Shown: positions 1 to 5,473 of the stretch, one piece after another
Position numbering within the stretch: the first letter of the stretch is position 1
Layout: each line of letters starts with the position of its first letter
NCBI GenBank assembly: GCA_027717875.1
Contig: JALLOL010000071.1
Coordinates: 1-10,545 of the forward strand
Length of the DNA stretch: 10,545 nucleotides
Direction: 5' to 3'
Origin: Acidobacteria bacterium AH-259-L09
Lineage (GTDB): Bacteria; Acidobacteriota; UBA6911; RPQK01
Translations under genes and position numbers: made by a program
The notes under the pieces: model-generated
Databases searched by the model: none
The model's input: only the letters and a program-made list of their open reading frames with translations
Told to the model about the DNA's origin: nothing

Positions 1-96
1 GGATGCCGGTTCTGTTCCCATCGCCGGTGCGATACCCTGGGAATTGAGAACAATGACAGTGTTTTCATACACCCTAAGTCAGAGGCGGAGAGATGA
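1..96 (+). other. Possible 3' end of an upstream gene
   Basis: The frame starting at base 1 is open to a TGA at 94-96, which overlaps the rtcA start as ATGA. It would encode about 31 residues, beginning GCRFCSHRRCD and ending PKSEAER. A second frame is also open, to a TGA at 98-100, so openness over so short a stretch means little. I do not recognise either peptide. The 4-base overlap with rtcA is the only hint that this is the tail of a co-transcribed gene lying outside the window. Confidence 0.25.
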
Positions 97-1142
97 TTGA
101 GATCGACGGTTCGCACGGGGAAGGGGGCGGGCAGGTTCTCAGAAGCTCGCTGGCACTTTCTTTAATAACCGGAACGCCAGTAAGGATTGTCAACATTCGC
201 GCTCGCCGCTCAAAATCAGGCTTGATGGCCCAGCACCTGAAGGCAGTGGAAGCAGCTGTTGCGGTCGGGAAGGCGCGTGTTGAAGGTGCTCAGCTGGGAT
301 CTTTATCGTTGGTCTTCGAGCCTCGTCGGATTCAATCGGGGGAATTGTTTCTGGAGATAGGAACAGCGGGATCCACCTCGCTGGTGCTGCAAACCGTTCT
401 ACTCCCTTTAGGCTTTGCCGGGGGCGGGTCCTCTATAATCGTGAGCGGCGGCACTCACACGCCATGGAGTCCCTGCTTCCACTACTTGGATCTACAGTGG
501 CTTCGCTGCATGCAGAAGATCGGTTTTGATATCCAATTGAAGCTTGAGCGGGCAGGATTCTATCCCGAAGGTGGTGGCCGCGTTCATGCAAGGGTCCGAA
601 CCGCAGCACGACTCTCACCGCTCTTGCTCACCGAACGGGGGGCTCTTCTTAGAATTCTCGGCATCTCAAGTGTATCCAATCTGGATATCGGAGTGGCGGA
701 GCGACAGAAAAAGCAGGCCTTGTACAGACTACGGAATCAGAACTGGAATGTGGAGATCGAAGTCGTGCGACTGCCTTCCTCGTTCAAAGGCACGATGTTG
801 CTTCTGATAGCGGAATTCGAAAGCTCTCAGTGTTGTTACTACAGCCTTGGGGCGCGAGGCAAGACGGCTGAGCTCGTGGCTGACGAGACGGTCGATCAAC
901 TTGAGGAATTCCTCGCCAGGGACGGAGCTATTGACCAATATCTGGCTGATCAACTCATCTTACCTCTAGCCGTTGTCTCGGGCGTCTCTGAATTGCGCAC
1001 GTCCAGGGTTACGCAGCATTTGCTTACCAATGCTGAAATTGTCAGGATGTTCTTGCCGGTGCGGATAGAGGTGGCCGGAGAGCTGGGCCAGACCGGTCTG
1101 ATCCGCATAGAAAGGACGGTTTCTTCCCAGGTTAGCCCTTGA
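93..1142 (+). CDS. rtcA: RNA 3'-terminal phosphate cyclase RtcA
   Basis: RtcA uses ATP to convert an RNA 3'-phosphate into a 2',3'-cyclic phosphate through a covalent enzyme-AMP intermediate, and acts in the cytoplasm in RNA end repair. The product is 349 residues, normal for the family. Visible hallmarks are the N-terminal IDGSHGEGGGQVLR (residues 4-17), the SGGTHTPWSPCF segment (118-129), FYPEGGGRV (156-164), and near the C-terminus TQHLLTN. There His309 corresponds to the nucleotidyl-accepting histidine known from the E. coli enzyme. The ATG at 93 has an AGAGG at 81-85 and the conserved N-terminus starts right after it. The usual partners rtcB and archease are not visible in the window. 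No RtcR-type sigma-54 regulator is seen either, so regulation is unknown. The upstream gene, if any, may be translationally coupled. Identification is firm; the physiological substrate is not known. Confidence 0.95.
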   Translation: MIEIDGSHGEGGGQVLRSSLALSLITGTPVRIVNIRARRSKSGLMAQHLKAVEAAVAVGKARVEGAQLGSLSLVFEPRRIQSGELFLEIGTAGSTSLVLQTVLLPLGFAGGGSSIIVSGGTHTPWSPCFHYLDLQWLRCMQKIGFDIQLKLERAGFYPEGGGRVHARVRTAARLSPLLLTERGALLRILGISSVSNLDIGVAERQKKQALYRLRNQNWNVEIEVVRLPSSFKGTMLLLIAEFESSQCCYYSLGARGKTAELVADETVDQLEEFLARDGAIDQYLADQLILPLAVVSGVSELRTSRVTQHLLTNAEIVRMFLPVRIEVAGELGQTGLIRIERTVSSQVSP

Positions 1143-1144
1143 TG

Positions 1145-1201
1145 CACAGGGCCATTCCTTTACCCGGGCCTGTGAAGCAGCGTTCCTCTGGAAGCGAGGA
1201 A
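1145..1201 (+). terminator. Two short hairpins after rtcA, possible weak terminator
   Basis: Two inverted repeats follow the rtcA stop. CACAGG at 1145-1150 pairs with CCTGTG at 1169-1174, and TTCCTC at 1183-1188 pairs with GAGGAA at 1196-1201 across a 7-base loop. Neither is followed at once by a run of T; the first T-rich stretch is near 1231-1243. They may slow or stop transcription before the next gene, but a classical intrinsic terminator is not shown. Confidence 0.25.
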
Positions 1202-1269
1202 GGCTTGCCTGAATTATCCGGTTTGTGCTAGGTTTCTATTTTTAGTATTAGGGAAATATCCACATTGTT

Positions 1270-2073
1270 ATGCAGAGCAAGATGATCGCTCCCCAGTTCG
1301 AGGGAAATATCGTGGCTCACCCCTTGAGCCCGTCGGTGCTCGCGAAACTGGGCGGTTTAAAACAGTGGCCCCCTGTTTCGCAGGAATTTGATCCGCACAG
1401 CAGCTGGCAACATACCTTCCGCATTTGGATCTGTCACGGTTATACCAACAGGGGCAATAAAAATGTCGGGCTCATCCGTCTTGCACGGACCCCCGAACCC
1501 GGAGGCCTCACCTTCCGCTTGAGTGTCCGGCAAACCATCCTTCATGTGGGTGGAATCCGGCAGAGTCTGGATGCGGATATCACCTGCCGTAACGACCTTT
1601 TTGGCTCACCAATCGACTGGCACCTGGAAAACCGCTTTTTTCGCGGCGATCGATTGAGCTCCACTTTGAGCAATAGTCTGGAGGGTCGTCGAAAGGGTGA
1701 CAGGATTGAGCTAAGCACGGGCGATTCCGTTTCGCAAATGAACCGGGTGAAAAATGTCGGCTCTGACTGGTCTGTTTTCGATGCCGTTCAGCGATGGCCT
1801 TTCCAACGGAGTCAATCCCCCACCTTTGATTTGCTGGAGAACCTGACGGTGCGGCGCAGCGGACAACGCATCTTCTATCGGGGGGTCGAGAACTTTCACC
1901 ATGAAGGTCGCGATTTGCGACTTCATCATTTTGTCCAGTTGGGCCCCGGCATGCTCCCCTATGACTATTGGCTGGACAGGCAGCGGCGGCTGGTCCTGGT
2001 GACCACTTTTACCCGTGCTTATATCTTGGACTCCAATTATGTGTTGGAAAGCGCCGGCTCTGCCAGCCGGTAA
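1270..2073 (+). CDS. Conserved-looking hypothetical protein upstream of a sulfatase
   Basis: The product has 267 residues and I cannot assign it to a named family. It has no signal peptide and no membrane helix, and is rich in Arg, Trp and aromatic residues. The second half alternates short beta-like segments. The most distinctive part is the end, GPGMLPYDYWLDRQRRLVLV followed by TRAYILD (about residues 227-256). This recalls uncharacterised proteins of environmental bacteria in which a YWLD.Q.RL segment precedes a final strand; that resemblance is from memory. The ATG at 1270 has only a distant AGGGA (1250-1254), so the in-frame ATG at 1282 is an alternative start. The sulfatase begins 28 bases after the stop, so the two are probably on one transcript. 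Homologues of this kind often carry an export signal; if the real protein does too, the N-terminus here may be altered. Confidence 0.65.
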   Translation: MQSKMIAPQFEGNIVAHPLSPSVLAKLGGLKQWPPVSQEFDPHSSWQHTFRIWICHGYTNRGNKNVGLIRLARTPEPGGLTFRLSVRQTILHVGGIRQSLDADITCRNDLFGSPIDWHLENRFFRGDRLSSTLSNSLEGRRKGDRIELSTGDSVSQMNRVKNVGSDWSVFDAVQRWPFQRSQSPTFDLLENLTVRRSGQRIFYRGVENFHHEGRDLRLHHFVQLGPGMLPYDYWLDRQRRLVLVTTFTRAYILDSNYVLESAGSASR

Positions 2074-2087
2074 AAGGACTAAACACA

Positions 2088-2092
2088 AAGGA
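2088..2092 (+). promoter_or_regulatory. Ribosome binding site that fixes the sulfatase start
   Basis: AAGGA at 2088-2092 lies 9 bases before the ATG at 2102; a second GGAG at 2096-2099 is too close to be ideal. This ATG places a twin-arginine motif near the N-terminus. The longer open frame from 2015 would bury that motif and overlap the preceding gene by about 60 bases. Confidence 0.55.
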
Positions 2093-2101
2093 TTCGGAGC
2101 A

Positions 2102-3532
2102 ATGAGTCAGTGTGAAGAGGCCAGCGATCGGAAACGCAGTTTGAACCGCCGCAAGTTTATCAAACTCGGTGGAGCGTCGATGGTTGCCCTCTCCGTAAGC
2201 CATTCGGCGAAAATGGGGGCGGGGCCAAAGCCTTCCAGAGAACCCAACCTTCTGGTAATCATCACCGACCAGCAGCATATCGACACCGTTGCAGCCGGCG
2301 GCTGTCCCTACCTAAGAACTCCGGCACTGGATACCCTGGCACAGCGTGGCGTCAGCTTCAGACAGTCTTTTACTCCGAATCCAATTTGCAGTCCGGCGCG
2401 CAGCGCAATGATGACCGGACGCATGTCTTCCGAGACGGGTGTCTACAGGAACCAGCGCCCCATACGATCCACCATTCCCAACCTGGGTCAATGGTTTTCA
2501 GAAAATTCCAACTATGAAACGCTTTATGCCGGAAAGTGGCATCTGCCCAAAAGCTATTCCCTCACCATTCCCGGATTCAAGGTTCTGCACACTGGAATCG
2601 GAGGTCAGGGAAACGTCTGCGATCCGGCGGTGAGCATGGCCTCCGAGGCCTATTTGCGAGAGCGTAACCGCGATCGGCCTTTTCTGATGGTGGCCTCATT
2701 CTTGCAGCCGCACGACATTTGTGAGTGGCTGCGATTGAACATGAGTGTTCCGGAAAAGCCACGCTACCCGGAGTTGGGCGGTGAAGTGCCTCCCCTGCCG
2801 GACAACTTTGAATTCGATCGGAATGAGGCACACCACATCCAGGCCTTGCGCCAGCGATACGAAGGGGCCAAAGGCCGCTGGACACCAGAGCACTGGCGCT
2901 ATTATCGCTGGAGCTACTACCGCCACATCGAGCAAGTCGATGGAGAAATCGGCCGGCTGCTCAGGGCGCTGAAGGAAACCGGCCAGGATGAAAACAGCTT
3001 GATCCTGCTGACCTCTGACCATGGCGAAGGCTTGGCTCATCATCAGATGGTTCGCAAGTCCAGTCCCTATGACGCCGCCTTGAAAGTTCCCCTTCTCATT
3101 TCCCCGCCAGGCCAGATACCCCCAGGCGGGGTAAATGATCGTCATCTGGTCAGTGGCCTGGACATCGTGCCCACTTTGTGTGACTTTGCAGGGATTGAGG
3201 CGCCGCCAAAGATGCGGGGATACAGTCTTAAGCCTCTTCTAGAAGGGAAAACCTCCCAGTGGCGCGATCATGTTGTTAGTGAGGTCTACAGGGACGAAGG
3301 TCGTGTTGTTAGAACTGAACGTTACAAATACATTACCTACCGCGATGATCCGATCGATATGCTGTTCGACACCCGGAAAGACCCAGGAGAAACTCAAAAT
3401 CTCGCCCAGGACCCAAAATATAAATCCGTGGTGTCCGAACATCGTGAAATTTTGAAGCAATGGGAAGCGCAATTGGAGGTGGCACCCGATGTGCCGTCCG
3501 CCGAGATCTGGTGGAGAAAAGAAGGGGCTTGA
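2102..3532 (+). CDS. Tat-exported type I sulfatase
   Basis: This is a formylglycine-dependent sulfatase of the alkaline phosphatase superfamily that hydrolyses sulfate esters, here outside the cytoplasm. From the ATG at 2102 it has 476 residues, usual for the family. Residues 15-32 hold a twin-arginine signal (NRRKFIKLGG followed by a hydrophobic stretch). The catalytic motif CSPAR is at 96-100, with Cys96 the residue expected to become formylglycine. Metal and sulfate ligands are visible as ITDQQ (Asp56), GKWHL (Lys145, His147) and SDHGE (Asp306, His307), with Lys319 in RKSSPYD. The C-terminal YKY...D...LFDTRKDPGETQNLAQDP is typical of sulfatases acting on carbohydrates, but the natural substrate cannot be read from the sequence. 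A sulfatase-maturing enzyme is needed and is not in the window. It follows the 267-residue protein gene by 28 bases, probably as one operon. A short foreign-looking coding tail continues in the same frame after its stop. Confidence 0.93.
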   Translation: MSQCEEASDRKRSLNRRKFIKLGGASMVALSVSHSAKMGAGPKPSREPNLLVIITDQQHIDTVAAGGCPYLRTPALDTLAQRGVSFRQSFTPNPICSPARSAMMTGRMSSETGVYRNQRPIRSTIPNLGQWFSENSNYETLYAGKWHLPKSYSLTIPGFKVLHTGIGGQGNVCDPAVSMASEAYLRERNRDRPFLMVASFLQPHDICEWLRLNMSVPEKPRYPELGGEVPPLPDNFEFDRNEAHHIQALRQRYEGAKGRWTPEHWRYYRWSYYRHIEQVDGEIGRLLRALKETGQDENSLILLTSDHGEGLAHHQMVRKSSPYDAALKVPLLISPPGQIPPGGVNDRHLVSGLDIVPTLCDFAGIEAPPKMRGYSLKPLLEGKTSQWRDHVVSEVYRDEGRVVRTERYKYITYRDDPIDMLFDTRKDPGETQNLAQDPKYKSVVSEHREILKQWEAQLEVAPDVPSAEIWWRKEGA

Positions 3533-3634
3533 GCGAAGGGAACGCTGCTCCACTACTGGAAGTCACTCTACCTCGACAGCTTCAGTGACAAGGTCATCGA
3601 CACGCTCGTTGCCGCCTTTGGTTGTTTTTCCTAA
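3533..3634 (+). pseudogene. Short coding remnant resembling an FAD-dependent oxidoreductase
   Basis: Immediately after the sulfatase stop, the same frame stays open for about 33 codons and reads AKGTLLHYWKSLYLD, then SFSDKVIDTLVAAFG, before a TAA at 3632-3634. The pattern HYWKS.YL...SD..IDTLV resembles, from memory, a segment near the C-terminal part of FAD/berberine-bridge oxidases (COG0277 type). There is no start codon and no room for the rest of such a protein, so if the resemblance is real this is gene debris. It lies between the sulfatase and the tRNA-Leu fragment, where an insertion or deletion boundary is expected. A chance open frame remains possible. Confidence 0.4.
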
Positions 3635-3646
3635 TGTTTCCTAATG
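3627..3646 (+). repeat. Tandem 10-bp duplication TTTCCTAATG
   Basis: TTTCCTAATG occurs twice head to tail, at 3627-3636 and 3637-3646. It lies less than 20 bases before the tRNA-Leu fragment. It may be a slippage product or part of a recombination-protein binding region. Confidence 0.7.
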
Positions 3647-3663
3647 ATTCGGCTTTTTACTGT

Positions 3664-3720
3664 CCAGACTCAAAATCTGGCGGGTGGCAACACGTGGGGG
3701 TTCAACTCTCCCCTCCGGCA
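3664..3720 (+). pseudogene. 3' half of tRNA-Leu(CAA), probable attachment-site scar
   Basis: This stretch matches residues 27-73 of a class II tRNA-Leu. The anticodon stem CCAGA (3664-3668) pairs perfectly with TCTGG (3676-3680) around the loop CTCAAAA, giving anticodon CAA at 3671-3673. A long variable arm follows (3681-3695), with GTG and CAC closing a GCAA loop. The T arm is GGGGG (3696-3700), loop TTCAACT, CTCCC (3708-3712), with one G-T pair. The acceptor 3' strand CTCCGGC (3713-3719) and A73 (3720) complete it; no CCA is encoded. The matching 5' acceptor strand GCCGGAG, the D arm and the anticodon-side 5' half are absent upstream, so this cannot be a working tRNA gene. Integrases commonly recombine in exactly this part of a tRNA gene and leave such a 3' copy at the far end of the inserted DNA. 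Confidence 0.8.
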
Positions 3721-3831
3721 CTTTGGAATCAATAGCTTGCGATAATCCAAGCATACTGCCTTTTAAGCATCTTTTTCGCTGTCGTCCCGTTTTCGGAACA
3801 CTCCGTGGCTCGGAATCGTAAAAGGCTGGCT
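3721..3831. other. Gap between tRNA fragment and minus-strand operon
   Basis: These 111 bases hold no gene I can support. They lie just downstream of the minus-strand membrane protein stop. No convincing hairpin followed by a T run is visible for a terminator on the minus strand. Confidence 0.4.
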
Positions 3832-4308
3832 TCAACTGCGTGGGCGCATTGGGACAAGGATTCGAAGTAGCCAAAGAACTAAACAACCCATAGCAGCTCC
3901 AAGCAGGGTGTTGAGTCCGATCCCGATAGTCAGATGGCCACAGATATGACGCAGGTGAAGGCGGTCACTCATAGGACCTGAGAATTCCGGGGCGGTGTAT
4001 ATGTTCTCGATCCCGGTCAAGACCGAGAAAAAAATGGCTGCGACAATCAGCAAATGCCCCCATGCAGCCAGAAGTATGCTCGCGAAGAGCACATCAGAAT
4101 AGCCACCGGACCAGCGAACATGAATAAGTAAAACTGCGAGCAAGACGCTGGCTGCCATCGCGGCAGTCACGCTGAGGGGGCTAACCAACCAGTGCGGAAA
4201 ACCGGTCGCGTCAAGCACAAGGCGTAGTACCCACACCGCACCGACGAGACCTAGCGCGGGCGTCAGCCGTATCAAGTGTTCACCAAAACTACGTCCAAAA
4301 ATATTCAT
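3832..4308 (-). CDS. Small four-helix membrane protein, unknown function
   Basis: The product is 158 residues with about four hydrophobic segments (roughly 15-33, 47-64, 73-97 and 124-151). Between the last two lies a polar loop that carries MSDRLHLRHICGHL. The His residues of RLHLRHICGH stand next to the fourth helix and could bind a metal or heme, though this is only a suggestion. Its ATG overlaps the TGA of the upstream phosphatase (ATGA, 4305-4308), so translation is almost certainly coupled. That makes it a likely partner of the phosphatase in the membrane. I do not recognise a named family. The C-terminus ends shortly after the last helix in a basic PMRPRS. Confidence 0.75.
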   Translation of the reverse strand: MNIFGRSFGEHLIRLTPALGLVGAVWVLRLVLDATGFPHWLVSPLSVTAAMAASVLLAVLLIHVRWSGGYSDVLFASILLAAWGHLLIVAAIFFSVLTGIENIYTAPEFSGPMSDRLHLRHICGHLTIGIGLNTLLGAAMGCLVLWLLRILVPMRPRS

Positions 4309-5279
4309 GCGTTCTCCCCGTGAGCTTCAGTGACCCTCATAATGACAAGCGTCATATCATCCTCGGGCTCCTGACCTGACCAGCTGCGCACTGCTTCAAA
4401 GACGCGAGCCTCGATTTCAGCGACGGGTTGCTCCTGGTGAGCGGAAACAACCGCTTCCAGGCGTTCTACCCCAAACTCTCGACCGTCAGCTGTAGCCGCC
4501 TCGGTAATCCCGTCGGAGTAAAGAACCAGCATATCCTTCGGTCGCAGTGACACCTCGCCAGCTTGATATTCAGAGCTGGCGAAGATCCCCAGGGGAAAGC
4601 CTCCTTTGTCCAGGCGCTGGCCTCGACCGGAAGGAAGCAGAACCGGGACGCCATGTCCGGCATTGACGTATATCAGGCGTCGTTCATTGGGATGCCATTC
4701 GCCGTAGAAAAGGGTTGCAAATCGAGATTCCTCGGTCACTTTGTAAAGATGCTGGTTGAGCTTCGAGCACACCTTAGACGGTGACCGAAGGATTTCTACC
4801 GAGGTCCGCAGCATAGCCTGCAAGCTGGCCATCAGGATCGCGGCCGAAACTCCCTTTCCACTAATGTCTGCGATGGCAAAGACCAAGCGACCGTCGGGTA
4901 GTTGAAGCACATCATAGAAGTCTCCACTAATGCCTCGCGCCGGAACGCAAGCAGCCGCCAACTCCAAGCCTCTACCCTGAGGCAGTTGATCCGGAAAAAG
5001 TGCACGCTGCACTTCCAAGGCGAAATCGAGCTCTGCCTCTTTCCTGGCCAGTTCGTGACGGCTAGTGCGCAAGGCGGCCTGAAGACGGTACAACGACATA
5101 CCCAGTACTGCCACTGCGGTCGTTCCAGCAAAAGTGAGCCCCCATACCAAAAGGGCTGAGCTCTGCAGCAGGTCACGACCAACAAAGAGCAGTAGTCCCG
5201 CTGCAAGAAGAAAACCCGCAAAATAGACCTTGTCATTCACTGATCTTACCCGGCTGATGACATGCAGCTGTGGGAGCAT
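4305..5279 (-). CDS. Membrane-anchored SpoIIE/RsbU-type serine phosphatase
   Basis: This is a PP2C-like protein phosphatase of the SpoIIE/RsbU class, which typically dephosphorylates an anti-sigma-factor antagonist and thereby releases a sigma factor. The 324 residues start with two membrane helices (about 18-34 and 41-60). A short helical linker follows (about 66-92, ELARKEAELDFALEVQRALFP), the usual lead-in to these domains. The phosphatase domain covers about 100-315. Metal-binding motifs are intact: GDFYDV (Gly119-Asp120), ADISGKGVSAAILMA (Asp138), NAGHG (206-210), YSDGITEA (Asp256) and EDDMTL (Asp307-Asp308). There is no PAS, GAF, HAMP or response-regulator domain, so input must come through the helices or a partner. 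The overlapping four-helix protein is the obvious candidate. The ribosome binding site is weak (AGAAAGAAG just before the ATG). No anti-sigma factor or antagonist gene is nearby, so the target is unknown. Confidence 0.92.
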   Translation of the reverse strand: MLPQLHVISRVRSVNDKVYFAGFLLAAGLLLFVGRDLLQSSALLVWGLTFAGTTAVAVLGMSLYRLQAALRTSRHELARKEAELDFALEVQRALFPDQLPQGRGLELAAACVPARGISGDFYDVLQLPDGRLVFAIADISGKGVSAAILMASLQAMLRTSVEILRSPSKVCSKLNQHLYKVTEESRFATLFYGEWHPNERRLIYVNAGHGVPVLLPSGRGQRLDKGGFPLGIFASSEYQAGEVSLRPKDMLVLYSDGITEAATADGREFGVERLEAVVSAHQEQPVAEIEARVFEAVRSWSGQEPEDDMTLVIMRVTEAHGENA

Positions 5280-5473
5280 ACTTCTTTCTGATCATCACAG
5301 GTCAAAACCTCAACTATCGCCTTGTAAAGTCGACGGGACAGGTAGACGATCCCGCGGAACTTGAGTCTTGTATCCTCAAGCCGGTACTCCAAATTTTTTC
5401 AGGTTCTGCACCACTTGCTCGGCTTCAACCCCGGGCACATTGGTACCTGCGGCGAACCCCGAAAGTGGGGCGG
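5280..5473. other. Gap between phosphatase and PHP genes with a possible gene tail
   Basis: This 194-base gap lies between two minus-strand genes. On the minus strand a frame from 5483 to a TGA at 5376-5378 reads like the end of a protein, with GTNVPGVEAEQVV and then QNLKKFGVPA. It has no start codon and lies behind an in-frame stop at 5484-5486. CTTGAG at 5360-5365 and CTCAAG at 5375-5380 form a perfect 6-bp inverted repeat with a 9-base loop. CCCC at 5457-5460 pairs with GGGG at 5467-5470 just after the PHP gene stop. Neither hairpin is followed by a minus-strand T run, so read-through into the phosphatase gene is possible. Confidence 0.35.

Noticed and set aside
2015..2101. Longer N-terminus for the sulfatase
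   Set aside because: It would overlap the preceding gene, and it would displace the twin-arginine signal from the N-terminus; the ATG at 2102 has a good ribosome binding site.
3600..3720. Complete or intron-split tRNA-Leu gene
   Set aside because: No D arm and no GCCGGAG acceptor 5' strand can be found in the region from the sulfatase stop to the fragment.
5360..5380. Inverted repeat CTTGAG...CTCAAG as a terminator
   Set aside because: No T run follows on the minus strand, where a terminator for the PHP gene would be needed.
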